Of a stretch of 64,000 bases of DNA, positions 17,022-25,912 are shown piece after piece. How positions within the stretch are numbered: position 1 is the first letter of the stretch; every line of letters begins with the position of its first letter. The DNA is from Pararhizobium_B sp963760965 (lineage in GTDB: Bacteria; Pseudomonadota; Alphaproteobacteria; Rhizobiales; Rhizobiaceae). Under the pieces are notes generated by a model. It was not told where the DNA came from, made no database searches, and saw only the letters and a program-made list of their open reading frames with translations. Location of the stretch: NCBI GenBank assembly GCA_963760965.1, contig CAVXEW010000013.1:744001-808000 (forward strand), in the 5' to 3' direction. The position numbers and the translations under genes are program-made.

Positions 17022-17294
17022 CTAGCGGATGCGGGTGTCGTCGGCCGCATTTCCGTGCCTTCGGGATTCTGTTTGTCGCGGCCCTGCCATCGCCCGAGGC
17101 CGCAGCCGAAGCCTGAGTACGTCCAGCGTCGCGAGAACGAGTGAAATCGAGGCGGAACCCTGCGTATCAGGACTTCCCGGAAGCATGTCCATTGCGTCAA
17201 AGGGGCATTTTTCGCTCGTCACCGCCACGCCCGAGGCCTGCTCCCGGTAATAGAGCCGACTGTTACGTGTCGGATTAATGCCAAAATCATCCAT
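17022..17294 (-). CDS. Possible small protein divergent from the HprK-like gene (unsupported by homology)
   Basis: A 90-codon frame starting MDDFGINPTRNSRLYYREQA, with GGAGAAG about seven bases before ATG 17294. The first 60 codons look plausible (mixed hydrophobic and polar, no low complexity); the tail is arginine-rich (RLRLRPRAMAGPRQTESRR) and may be read in the wrong frame. I do not recognise a family. Its start lies about 100 bp from that of the HprK-like kinase and is transcribed in the opposite direction, so the two could share a regulatory region. It could equally be a chance frame. Confidence 0.3.
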   Translation of the reverse strand: MDDFGINPTRNSRLYYREQASGVAVTSEKCPFDAMDMLPGSPDTQGSASISLVLATLDVLRLRLRPRAMAGPRQTESRRHGNAADDTRIR

Positions 17295-17344
17295 TTTGCT
17301 TCTCCATGCCGGAGAAAAGTCTTTATCTGGTCCGTGTTACAGTT

Positions 17345-17364
17345 TCGTCACGGGAAAATGACGA
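17345..17364. promoter_or_regulatory. Inverted repeat TCGTCA-N8-TGACGA upstream of the HprK-like gene
   Basis: Perfect six-base arms separated by CGGGAAAA, lying 34 bp before the ATG at 17398 and within the AT-rich leader. Position and symmetry suit an operator for a dimeric regulator; it could also form a weak hairpin in the 5' untranslated region. No regulator is assigned. Confidence 0.35.
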
Positions 17365-17397
17365 TACAAATACTAAAGAAATAAAGGATGTTTGCAT

Positions 17398-18495
17398 ATG
17401 CCGACGAGAAAGATGGGGCGCCTGGCAATCGGGTTTGAAGGCAGCGGCCCGATCGCGAACGAGATCGACGCGGAACTGCGCGAGGGCTTGCCGGCCGCCG
17501 ACGCCGCCGAACCCGACGTCGAATTCCGGTTCCTTCCGGAATTGCCTGCCATGCCCTTCAGGAGGAACGGGTCCGCACTGATCGGGTCGGACCGGATCAG
17601 GGTGCAACGGGGCGGCTACCTCTATGAGCCTGCCATGCGCGACGGCAGGGTCGGCGTCAAGCTCGCTGCCTCGCCTGCCGACGGCAACAAGATGAAAGGG
17701 CTCAGAGGCGCAGCGCGAAGGTTCCGGGACTGGAACTATCTCGATCAGAACCAGTCCGTGGCAAAGAATTTCATGTACGACATATTCGACTGGACGACAC
17801 AGCTTGCCCAGCTGCAGCTTGGCCAGAGCTTCATGCATGCGAGTTCGATGACATCGGGAGATCGAGGCATGGCGGTCGTCGGCTGGGGTGGCGTCGGGAA
17901 GACGACGAGCCTGCTCAAGCTCGTGATCGAGAATGGCTGGAAGTTTCTCAGCGACGACCTCGGCATCATCGACGACGCGGGCAACATCACTCGCGCTCCC
18001 AAGCGGCTTCAGGTGTACGGTTACAACGTGGAGGGGCAGGCTGCGCTCCGGGAGCGCCTTCTTCAGGAGAGAACCGTGCTCGATCAACTCTCCTGGTCCT
18101 ACATGCTGCGCCGGCGTGGCGGAAAGGGCGTGCGCCGCCGCATCTCGCCCCAGGACCTTTTCGGCGACGCGGGCCTCGGCACGGGCGCAAAGCTGACCGA
18201 TCTCATCTATCTCGAGCGGACGGACGGAGACCGGCCAACGTTGCACGACATCGATTCCGAGGAGGTCGCCCGCCGCATGTCGGCAATCGTGATGGCCGAA
18301 ATCGAGCCATACGGGGCGATCTGCCGGGAGGCCGAAGCGGGCGGAGCCTCATTCATGAGGCATCCGGCCGAGGTCCAGGAGCAGACCCGCCAAGTGCTGG
18401 GAAAGGCCTTCTCGTCTGCGCGCACGCGCCTCGTCCGTGTCGGGAAGAACGCCGATCCCAACAGCCTCACCGAACTGATCCTGTCCCAGTTCTGA
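17398..18495 (+). CDS. HprK-like P-loop kinase/ATPase, orphan
   Basis: A 365-residue protein with a P-loop domain of the HPr kinase type. Visible: FMHASS at 146-150 (the conserved strand before the P-loop in HprK relatives), Walker A GWGGVGKTT at 162-170, and WKFLSDDLGIID at 181-192, where SDD matches the Walker-B-like acidic pair. The first about 130 residues have no recognised domain; the C-terminal part (residues 240-365) is basic then mixed. Start ATG 17398 has AAAGGA nine bases upstream, better than the in-frame TTG at 17392. No HPr, PTS, PqqD, ATP-grasp or CofD gene is nearby, so the substrate is unknown. HprK-like assignment is by motif only. Confidence 0.68.
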   Translation: MPTRKMGRLAIGFEGSGPIANEIDAELREGLPAADAAEPDVEFRFLPELPAMPFRRNGSALIGSDRIRVQRGGYLYEPAMRDGRVGVKLAASPADGNKMKGLRGAARRFRDWNYLDQNQSVAKNFMYDIFDWTTQLAQLQLGQSFMHASSMTSGDRGMAVVGWGGVGKTTSLLKLVIENGWKFLSDDLGIIDDAGNITRAPKRLQVYGYNVEGQAALRERLLQERTVLDQLSWSYMLRRRGGKGVRRRISPQDLFGDAGLGTGAKLTDLIYLERTDGDRPTLHDIDSEEVARRMSAIVMAEIEPYGAICREAEAGGASFMRHPAEVQEQTRQVLGKAFSSARTRLVRVGKNADPNSLTELILSQF

Positions 18496-18730
18496 ACGGC
18501 CGCGGCTTCTGCGCGGCGGCTTCCGCGAAGGCGCTCGGGCGGCACCGTTCTTTATGAAAGCCACCGCCTGCAGCTGCGAGCGAGGCTGCGGGCAGGGCGT
18601 TCGTGCGCTGCCTTTCCGGTCTTGCAACGGCGACTGGGTCGGCCTATCAGGCGATATCAGATTTCCGTCCCGGGCAGATCGGCGGCAGGTGCGGCGGGGC
18701 GGGGTGGCCGAGGCGATGGAGAAGCAAGGC

Positions 18731-19405
18731 ATGAGCATCGATTACGAAGCGGCGCGCATCAAGATGGTAGACAACCAGCTGCGGACGACGGACGTCACCT
18801 CCTACGCCGTGTTAGACGCCTTCCTCGCCGTTCCGCGCGAGGAGTTCGTTCCCGCACGCTTCAAGCCTCTCGCCTACATCGACAACGACATCGAGATTGC
18901 ACCGGCGGAGGCCGAACGGCCCGCTCGGTACCTGATGGAACCGTCGCCGCTGGCCAAGCTGGTGCAGCTCGCGCAGATCGAGCCGGAGGACGTCGTTCTC
19001 GAAATCGGCTGCGGCACGGGCTACACCTCGGCGATCCTGTCGACGCTGGCGAGTTCGGTGGTTGCGCTGGAATCGGACGAGAACCTTGCTGCTTCCGCAA
19101 CGGATACGCTCGCGAGGCTCGGCTACGACAACGTCGCGGTGGTCGCGGGGCCGCTGGCCGAGGGCTACAGGCCGGAAGCTCCCTATGACGTCATATTCGT
19201 CGGCGGGGCGGTTGCGCAGATACCCGACGGGCTTTTCGAGCAGCTGAGGGACGGCGGCCGCCTTGTGGTGGTGGAGGGCACCGGCAACGCCTCGCGCGCC
19301 AAGATGTATCTGAAGGAAGACGGCGCAATCGCTCAGCGGGCGTCGTTCAACACGTCCGTCAAGACGCTGCCAGGATTTGAAAAGCCCGAAACATTCGTGT
19401 TCTGA
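18731..19405 (+). CDS. Protein-L-isoaspartate O-methyltransferase family protein (tolC-linked copy)
   Basis: A 224-residue SAM-dependent methyltransferase of the PCMT family. It shows MVDNQLRTTDVTSYAVLDAFLAVPREEFVP, VLEIGCGTGYTSAILS (SAM motif I) and DVIFVGGAVAQIPDGL. This is one of two pcm-like genes in the window; the copy next to surE looks like the canonical one, while this type is regularly found just before tolC in rhizobia and its repair activity is uncertain. ATG 18731 was chosen because homologues start MxxDYxxARxKMVDNQLR; GGAGAAG precedes it. Confidence 0.85.
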   Translation: MSIDYEAARIKMVDNQLRTTDVTSYAVLDAFLAVPREEFVPARFKPLAYIDNDIEIAPAEAERPARYLMEPSPLAKLVQLAQIEPEDVVLEIGCGTGYTSAILSTLASSVVALESDENLAASATDTLARLGYDNVAVVAGPLAEGYRPEAPYDVIFVGGAVAQIPDGLFEQLRDGGRLVVVEGTGNASRAKMYLKEDGAIAQRASFNTSVKTLPGFEKPETFVF

Positions 19406-19599
19406 TGGGGTTGGCGAATCGCCGCTTCGCTGTCGTGAAATGCGGCGGCGTGTTGCGGATCGGCAACTTATGCTGGCTTTGTCGGGGGTATCGGAGGGTG
19501 AAAGTGGGGCGCAGCATGTTTCATTAGGCATATTTGTGCAATGAATTGAGTATGGGTAGCGCCGCGCAAGCGGCTGTTTTTGTGGTCGGGAGTGGATTC

Positions 19600-20956
19600 G
19601 TGTCTTTATCAGGTAGAGCTCTTGCGGTTGCTATCGTAGCTCCGTTGATCGTCGGGCTGCCGCATGTCGCGAGGGCCGAAACGGTTTTCGGCGCGATGGC
19701 GAAAGCCTACAAGAACAACCCGGATCTGAACGCGGCGCGTGCCGGTCTGCGGGCGACGGACGAGGGGGTTCCGATCGCCAGGGCGGGCCTCATGCCCAAA
19801 GTAAGCGCGGACGCGACCGTAAGTGCCCAGAACCTTCAAGGGCACGTTTCCCCCCTGCAGAGGGCAAACCAGGAAAACGCGCAGGTGCAGCTTACGCTGA
19901 CGCAGCCGATCTTCGACGGCTTCCAGACGCTGAACAACGTCCGCGCGGCCGAGTTCGAACGTGTTCGCGACCCGCGAGCAGCTGCGTGCCACGGAAATCG
20001 GCATCCTGCAGGCGGCAGCCCAGGCCTATGTCGACGTCGCGCGCGACAAGAAGATCGTGACCATCCGCCGCCAGAACCTGCAGTTTCTTCGCGAGCAGCT
20101 CAAGGCGTCGAACGCGCGCCTCCAGGTTGGCGAGGGCACGCGGACGGACGTGGCGCAATCGCAGGCGCAGCTCTCCGCCGCGCAGGCTCTTCTGCAAAGC
20201 GCAATCGCACAGGAGAAGTCGAGCGAAGCGGTCTACGCGCAGATCGTCGGGCAGCAGCCCGCGGGCATCAGCATGCCGTCCGCTCCGAAGCGCCTTATTC
20301 CGAGTTCGCTGGCGAGGGCGCTTTCGGTGGGACGGGCAGAGAACCCGAGTATCCTGGCCGCCGAATACAATGTCGACTCCTCCGGATACCAGGTGAAGTC
20401 GGCCGAGGGCGCACTTCTGCCGGGCGTCAACGTCCAGGGCTCGGTCTACAACGACAGCACCGGCACCACAGGCTCCAGCATCCAGGCTCAGATCACCATT
20501 CCGCTCTACCAGGGCGGAGCGGCGTCCGGCAGGGTCCGGCAGCAGAAGGAGCTTCTCGGTCAGGCACGCATCCAGGTCAATTCGGCGCGCCGGCAGGTCG
20601 ATCAGCAGATCGTCACCGCATGGACCCAGTACAAGGCGTACAACGCCAACATCTTCGCCGGCCAGGACTCCATCAAGGCTGCAAAGCTTGCGCTCAGCGG
20701 CGTTGTGGAGGAACGCAAGGTCGGCCAGAGCACGACGCTCGACGTCCTCAACTCCCAGCAGACCGTCCTCAACAACCAGGAAACGCTGGTGCAGGCACAG
20801 GCCAACGCGGTGATCGCAAGCTACAACCTGCTCGGGTACATGGGCCGCCTGACGGTGCACCATCTCGGCCTGCACGTTCCGGAATATCATCCCGAGACGC
20901 ACTACGAGGCCGTGAAGGACAAGTGGTTCGGTCTGCGTACCGTGGACGGGCGCTGA
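19600..20956 (+). CDS. tolC: Outer membrane efflux protein TolC (frameshifted as read)
   Basis: TolC forms the outer-membrane and periplasmic exit duct for type I secretion and drug efflux. The N-terminal part (signal peptide SGRALAVAIVAPLIVGLPHVARA, then AKAYKNNPDLNAARAGLRATDEGVPIAR) is in one frame up to RAAE; the rest (SNVFATREQLRATEIGILQAAAQAYVDVARDKKIV ...) is in the next. Dropping one T from GAGTTCGAAC at 19954-19955 joins them into one uninterrupted TolC of normal length, ending near VDGR. GTG 19600 has GGGAGTGG upstream; ATG 19552 is an alternative start. A strong terminator follows. The shift is probably a sequence error. Confidence 0.88.
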
Positions 20957-20996
20957 ACCGGTCGCAAGACCTGCCCATCAGGACAAAGCTGTGCAT

Positions 20997-21030
20997 CCCC
21001 CGTTCCCTCCCGGAGCGGGGGATTCTTTTA
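20997..21030 (+). terminator. Rho-independent terminator after tolC
   Basis: Ten-bp hairpin CCCCCGTTCC / GGAGCGGGGG (one G-U) with loop CTCCC, followed by ATTCTTTTA. It lies 40 bp after the tolC stop and separates tolC from popZ. Confidence 0.9.
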
Positions 21031-21118
21031 TCGGGTGAATCCCTTACAGTTTTGGTGTGATTCGCCGGGCAATCGGCATGTGCCGGGGCGAATGCGAGGC
21101 GGACAGACGAGGGCGGAT

Positions 21119-22018
21119 ATGGCGCAGCCAAATGCAAATCGCGAACCGACCATGGAAGAAATCCTGGCGTCGATTCGCCGTATCATCGAGAACAACGACG
21201 TCAGCGAGGCGCAGATGGCCGACGAGGGCCACGGGGACGCCGGCGATGAGGAAGCCATGCTCGACGGCGAAATGGCCGCGGCGGAGGCTTCCGTCGGAGG
21301 CCATCGCCTCGACGAGAGCGAGCCGGTCGCGGAATCTGACGCTGTCCCAGGGGCCAACGGCCAGGCCGGCGGTGCGGTATCGCTGGCGGAGGTCGCGGCG
21401 CGCGTGAGGGCCTCCGGTTCGTCGGCTGCGCTGGTGAGGCCGAGCGCGCCGGCGGCAGTCATGTCCGCTGCGATGCATGGCAATGCTGCCGTTCGCCTGG
21501 ACGAGGAACAGGACGAGCAGCTGGACGACCTCTCCGAGGCGGTGGAGGTTGCCGCCGAACTGGAGGAGCCTGCGTTCGCGGCCGGGCCGGAAGAGGCGGA
21601 AGAGATGGCTGCATCGACACTCGGCAATGCATCGGAGGCGGAAGACGAAGTTTCCGAAGAGGAGGCGGAGCTCGAGAGCGAGCTGCAGTCCGTGCTTCGG
21701 GCGGCGGATTCCGCGCTGCCGAGTTCGGTGGCCAGGCAGCCGGAAGAGACCGGCCAGCGATACGACGAACGAAACGGTCGCAGGGAAAGCGATCGTGTAA
21801 CCCATCTTATCTCGGCGAGCGCGGGCGCGAAGGTCGCCGCGGCGTTCGGCGACCTCAACGATGCGTTTGCCGCCGGGCCGCGCCGCTCCTTCGACGAGAT
21901 GGCGGAGGAGATGCTGCGGCCGATGCTGCAGCAGTGGCTCGACGACAACCTTCCGACCCTCGTCGAGCGGCTCGTCCGCGAGGAGATCGAAAGGGTGGCA
22001 CGCGGCGGAAATCGCTGA
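21119..22018 (+). CDS. popZ: Polar organizing protein PopZ-like (DUF2497)
   Basis: PopZ self-assembles at the cell pole in alphaproteobacteria and anchors the ParB-parS origin complex and polarity proteins. The 299 residues show the hallmark layout: an N-terminal helix REPTMEEILASIRRIIENND, a long acidic Ala/Glu-rich disordered middle, and a C-terminal oligomerisation helix pair (FDEMAEEMLRPMLQQWLDDN followed by LPTLVERLVREEIERVARG). Start ATG 21119 was chosen because the conserved N-terminal helix begins ten codons later. It lies between tolC and valS, the common order in rhizobia. Confidence 0.9.
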   Translation: MAQPNANREPTMEEILASIRRIIENNDVSEAQMADEGHGDAGDEEAMLDGEMAAAEASVGGHRLDESEPVAESDAVPGANGQAGGAVSLAEVAARVRASGSSAALVRPSAPAAVMSAAMHGNAAVRLDEEQDEQLDDLSEAVEVAAELEEPAFAAGPEEAEEMAASTLGNASEAEDEVSEEEAELESELQSVLRAADSALPSSVARQPEETGQRYDERNGRRESDRVTHLISASAGAKVAAAFGDLNDAFAAGPRRSFDEMAEEMLRPMLQQWLDDNLPTLVERLVREEIERVARGGNR

Positions 22019-22653
22019 GGCGAGGGGCGTAGCCGGACTTCCGGCGGCGGGCCGCGTGCGCTGTTTTGCGCGGCCTCCGGCGATTGCGGTGCGTCATCGA
22101 AAGCCTACACTTGCGGTGTTCGATCTTTCGATACGCAAGGGAGGTCTCGATGCGTGTTCCCGCTGCCGTCGTCGTCGCCGGCCCGTGCATGGCTGCGGTC
22201 CCGGCGTAGGCCATGAATCTCTCGTTCGTCCGAAGGGCGCCGAAGAAGTGCTTCGACCCCAATTCACCTTCGATCCGCTTTTCGGCAGAGCCGAAACGGG
22301 TCGCGCGGCTCGATTTCGTGTGCACGATCTCGACGCCCCCGGTTTCCGCCACGTCGGCGGGTCCGTCCGCTGCGAGGAGCAGTCCGAGCTGCCGTAGGGT
22401 ACGTTTCCCTGCCGCGGGCCGTGTCCGCCGGCCCGCGACACCTATGAGACGACCGTGAAGGCCCTCGTTGCCGCCGGCAAGGTGCTGGCGAAGCCGTACG
22501 CGCACGCCAAACGGGCCTTTCCGGGCAACTTACGGGGCCCGGCGATCGTCGGCCGTCCGGCTGGTCGCGAGCGGGTGGAGGGCGAGTTGACTTGCCCGGC
22601 GTCATCCGATTTACACCCTTGCAGACAGTCTCCGTTCCAACACGGTAAGTTCC
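22019..22653. other. Long intergenic region between popZ and valS
   Basis: 635 bp without a supported full gene. It contains an ATG with an excellent ribosome-binding site at 22150 (listed separately), a GC hairpin (GCGGGCC, nine-base loop, GGCCCGC) at 22414-22436 with no T-run, and several overlapping short frames whose composition is typical of chance frames in GC-rich DNA. A gene broken by insertions like those elsewhere in this window cannot be excluded. Confidence 0.5.
22150..22209 (+). CDS. Very short reading frame with strong RBS upstream of valS (leader peptide or broken secreted-protein gene)
   Basis: ATG 22150 follows AAGGGAGGT with ideal spacing and encodes MRVPAAVVVAGPCMAAVPA, then TAG. 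The peptide has five Val in 19, including three consecutive GTC codons, and lies 445 bp before valS. It also looks like an N-terminal signal peptide; the same frame continues after the TAG for about 80 codons (AMNLSFVRRAPKKCFDPNS...) as if a secreted small protein had been interrupted. Neither reading is proven; translation initiation here is the best supported part. Confidence 0.35.
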   Translation: MRVPAAVVVAGPCMAAVPA

Positions 22654-25473
22654 ATGCTTGAAAAGACCTATGACGCGGCCGCCGTCGAGCCGGAAATCGC
22701 GAAACGATGGGACGAGGCGGATGCCTTCGTCGCGGGCGCGGGTGCACGCGCGGGTGCCGATCCCTATTGCATCGTCATTCCTCCGCCCAACGTGACGGGC
22801 TCGCTCCACATGGGGCACGCTCTCAACAACACGTTGCAGGACGTGCTCATCCGTTTCCAGCGGATGCGGGGACGGCGCGTGCTATGGCAGCCCGGCATGG
22901 ACCATGCCGGCATCGCCACGCAGATGGTCGTCGAGCGCCAGCTCGCCACCCAGGGCCTCGATCGACGCGGCATCGGCCGCGAGGCCTTCATCGAGAAGGT
23001 CTGGGACTGGAAGGACGAATCCGGTGGTGAGATCGTCAACCAGCTCAAGCGGCTCGGCGCCTCGTGCGACTGGTCCCGAGAGCGCTTCACCATGGACGAA
23101 GGCCTGTCGAGGGCCGTCGTCGAGGTCTTCGTGACGCTCTACAAGGCGGGCCTGGTCTACAAGGACAAGCGGCTCGTCAACTGGGATCCGAAGCTGCTGA
23201 CGGCGATCTCCGACCTCGAGGTCGAGCAGAAGGAGGTGGATGGCAATCTCTGGCATTTCCGCTACCCGCTCGCCGACGGCGTCACCTATGAGCATCCGGT
23301 CGCCTTCGACGAGGACGGCAAGGCCACCGACTGGGAAACCCGCGATTATCTGGTCGTGGCGACGACCCGGCCCGAGACGATGCTCGGCGACACGGGAGTC
23401 GCGGTCAATCCGTCCGACCCGCGGTACGCGACTCTCGTCGGCAAGGACGTGATCCTGCCACTCGTCGGTCGCCGCATACCGGTCGTCGCCGACTCCTACG
23501 CCGATCCCGAGGCAGGCACAGGCGCCGTGAAGATGACGCCCGCGCATGACTTCAACGACTTCGAGGTTGGCAAGCGGGCCGGCCTTCGGGCGATCAGCGT
23601 CCTGACCCAGGACGGGCGCGTGACCCTTGCGGAAAGCGACGAGTTCATGGAAGGGCTTCCGGGGGGCGCCGACCTGGACGAAATCCTCCGCGACATCGAC
23701 GGGAAGGACCGGTTCGAGGCGCGGGCCCTGATCGTGGAGAAGCTCGAGGTCCGCGGCCTCCTGGAGCGGACGGAGCCGCACCGGCACACGGTCCCGCACG
23801 GCGACCGCTCGGGAGTTCCGATCGAGCCTTTCCTGACCGACCAGTGGTACGTCAATGCCCGGGAACTGGCGCGTCCCGCGATCGAATCGGTGCGGGACGG
23901 CCGCACGCGCTTCGTGCCGAAGAACTGGGAGAAGACCTATTTCGAATGGATGGAGAACATCCAGCCGTGGTGCGTCTCCCGCCAGCTCTGGTGGGGCCAC
24001 CAGATCCCTGCATGGTACGGGCCTGACGGTCAGGTGTTCGTCGAGAAGGACGAGGAAGCTGCGCTCGACGCGGCCATCCAGCACTACCTCTCGCATGAGG
24101 GGCCGATGAAGGCCTATGTCGAGGACAAGCTGGAGAACTACAAGCCGGGCGAGATCCTGGAGCGGGACGAGGATGTGCTCGACACCTGGTTCTCATCCGC
24201 GCTTTGGCCGTTCTCGACGCTCGGGTGGCCAGACAGGACGCCGGAACTCGCCACCTACTATCCGACCAGCACGCTCGTCACGGGCTTCGACATCATCTTC
24301 TTCTGGGTCGCTCGGATGATGATGATGGGGCTCTACTTCATGGACAGGGAGCCCTTCAACACGGTTTACGTGCATGCCCTCGTTCGCGACAAGCATGGCG
24401 CGAAGATGTCGAAATCCAAGGGCAACGTGATCAATCCGATCGAACTGATTGACGAGTACGGTGCGGACGCCTTGCGCTTCACCCTGGCGATCATGGCGGC
24501 GCCGGGCAGGGACGTGAAGCTGGATCCCGGCCGCGTCGCCGGCTACCGCAACTTCGGCACCAAGCTCTGGAACGCAACCCGGTTCGCTCAGATGAACGGC
24601 GTCGTCGCCGTCGCGGGATTCGAGCCGGATGACACCCGCCTCGAGATCAATCGCTGGATCCTGACCGAGCTCGCCCGTACGGCGAGAGACGTGAGCGAAG
24701 CGATCGAAAGCTATCGTTTCAACGATGCGGCCGCCGCACTCTACCGTTTCGTCTGGAACCAGCTCTGCGACTGGTACCTGGAGTTGCTGAAGCCGGTGTT
24801 CAACGGGGAGGATGCGCCCGCCAGGTCGGAATCGCAGGCCTGCGTGGCCTATGTTCTCGAAGAGACCTACAAGCTGCTGCATCCGTTCATGCCATTCATG
24901 ACGGAAGAACTCTGGGCCAAGACCGCCGGCGAGGACGGGCGCTCCGGCCTCGTCTGTCATGCGGAATGGCCGGCAGTGGCATTCGCCGACGAAGCTGCGG
25001 CCGAAGAGATCAACTGGCTGGTAGACCTCGTGTCTTCGATTCGCTCCACGCGCGCCGAGATGAACGTCCCGCCCTCTGCGACGGCTCCGCTGGTCGTCGT
25101 CGGAGCGGGCGAGGGAACCCGGGCGCGACTCGAGCGGCACGCGGCGGCAATCGGCCGTCTTGCGCGGGTCGAACGCATAGAGCCCGCTTCGCAGGTGCCC
25201 GCCGGGTCGGCCCAGATCGTCCTCGGCGAGGCGACGCTGTGTCTGCCGCTCGGACAGCTCATCGACCTGAAGGCCGAGGTGGTGCGGCTCGAAAAGGCCG
25301 TGGCCAAGGCGGCGCAGGAGCGCGATCGCCTTGAGAAGAAGCTGGCCAACGAGAAATTCGTTGCAAATGCCGACCCCGAGGTGGTGGCGGGGGGGCGCGA
25401 GAAGCTGGAAAGCCTGGAGGCTTCCTTCGCCAAGCTTTCGACCGCGCTCGACCGGGTTCGCGAAGCCCTCTAG
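22654..25473 (+). CDS. valS: Valyl-tRNA synthetase
   Basis: A class Ia aminoacyl-tRNA synthetase that charges tRNA-Val. The 939-residue protein is complete: HMGH signature at residues 52-55 (PPPNVTGSLHMGHALNN), CP1 editing domain with TTRPETMLGDT and GTGAVKMTPAHDFNDF, the KMSKS loop (AKMSKSKGNVINP), anticodon-binding helices and a C-terminal coiled coil (LIDLKAEVVRLEKAVAKAAQ ending VREAL). No frame disruption. It has a long upstream region (see the short frame at 22150) and an unusual structured stretch downstream. Confidence 0.98.
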   Translation: MLEKTYDAAAVEPEIAKRWDEADAFVAGAGARAGADPYCIVIPPPNVTGSLHMGHALNNTLQDVLIRFQRMRGRRVLWQPGMDHAGIATQMVVERQLATQGLDRRGIGREAFIEKVWDWKDESGGEIVNQLKRLGASCDWSRERFTMDEGLSRAVVEVFVTLYKAGLVYKDKRLVNWDPKLLTAISDLEVEQKEVDGNLWHFRYPLADGVTYEHPVAFDEDGKATDWETRDYLVVATTRPETMLGDTGVAVNPSDPRYATLVGKDVILPLVGRRIPVVADSYADPEAGTGAVKMTPAHDFNDFEVGKRAGLRAISVLTQDGRVTLAESDEFMEGLPGGADLDEILRDIDGKDRFEARALIVEKLEVRGLLERTEPHRHTVPHGDRSGVPIEPFLTDQWYVNARELARPAIESVRDGRTRFVPKNWEKTYFEWMENIQPWCVSRQLWWGHQIPAWYGPDGQVFVEKDEEAALDAAIQHYLSHEGPMKAYVEDKLENYKPGEILERDEDVLDTWFSSALWPFSTLGWPDRTPELATYYPTSTLVTGFDIIFFWVARMMMMGLYFMDREPFNTVYVHALVRDKHGAKMSKSKGNVINPIELIDEYGADALRFTLAIMAAPGRDVKLDPGRVAGYRNFGTKLWNATRFAQMNGVVAVAGFEPDDTRLEINRWILTELARTARDVSEAIESYRFNDAAAALYRFVWNQLCDWYLELLKPVFNGEDAPARSESQACVAYVLEETYKLLHPFMPFMTEELWAKTAGEDGRSGLVCHAEWPAVAFADEAAAEEINWLVDLVSSIRSTRAEMNVPPSATAPLVVVGAGEGTRARLERHAAAIGRLARVERIEPASQVPAGSAQIVLGEATLCLPLGQLIDLKAEVVRLEKAVAKAAQERDRLEKKLANEKFVANADPEVVAGGREKLESLEASFAKLSTALDRVREAL

Positions 25474-25912
25474 GAGATCGGCCGGCAGGGTCGGCGGGCT
25501 CGTCTCCGGGCGCGTTGCTGGCGGGCAGCGGGACGGGGGCGGCCCTTGTTGCCGCTTGATAGAGGCGGCAACGGGCGATTCGGGCCGCCGCTGCAGACTT
25601 GTGTTCGAAAATGTGCGGGCGGCATGACGGAGGCCGCCCCTTCGCGGCGTCTCGGCGACGGCGCGCGATGGCGGTTTGCTGAAATGCGAAATGCGGCCGA
25701 ATTCCCCTAAAATTTACCAGTGTGTAACGAAATGGATCGAGAATTGGCATGTCATCGATCGGCATTCGGATTCCATAAAGGCTCCGGGACACGAGAAGAC
25801 CGAGGGGGTCGACCGGGATTGTCCAGAGGAGCCGCGCGGACGGCCATTCGGTCCGCAAGCGTCGCGTAAGCGTGTTCGCATAGTTTCCGATCGCAATTGA
25901 GGGAGAGCGAAA
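25474..25912. other. Intergenic region between valS and the FadL-type porin gene
   Basis: About 440 bp. The first part holds a nested inverted repeat (25538-25589); the second, from 25670 on, is AT-richer and probably contains the promoter and leader of the porin gene. Short frames here lack start signals and family resemblance, so none is called. Confidence 0.5.
25538..25589. repeat. Nested inverted repeats (possible structured 3' UTR or RNA element) downstream of valS
   Basis: An inner hairpin GTTGCCGC (25548-25555) with GCGGCAAC (25565-25572) is enclosed by GGCGGCCC (25538-25545) and GGGCCGCC (25582-25589). The four arms match perfectly and nest, which is more structure than a simple terminator, and no T-run follows. 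It could protect the valS mRNA 3' end or act as a Rho-linked or bidirectional element. Confidence 0.4.

Larger units (their letters stand above)
16867..17397. other. Intergenic region between tRNA-Cys and the HprK-like gene
   Basis: About 530 bp, visibly AT-richer than its surroundings near 17250-17390. It holds a possible divergent 90-codon reading frame on the minus strand and a short inverted repeat just before the HprK-like gene (both listed separately). No integrase, repeat of the tRNA 3' end or insertion sequence was seen. Confidence 0.6.

Noticed and set aside
16793..17397. tRNA-Cys as an integration site for a genomic island
   Set aside because: No integrase, no repeat of the tRNA 3' end downstream, and core genes (pcm-like, tolC, popZ, valS) resume within 2 kb.
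17398..18495. Lasso-peptide or GAK-type modification cluster around the HprK-like gene
   Set aside because: No asparagine-synthetase-like, PqqD, transglutaminase-like, ATP-grasp or CofD gene is in the neighbourhood.
22414..22436. GC hairpin upstream of valS as a T-box or intrinsic terminator
   Set aside because: No T-run follows, T-box leaders are not expected in alphaproteobacteria, and no T-box conserved sequence was seen.
25676..25900. 74-codon frame upstream of the FadL-type gene
   Set aside because: Begins at TTG with no ribosome-binding site, composition is unlike coding sequence here, and it overlaps the probable promoter region.
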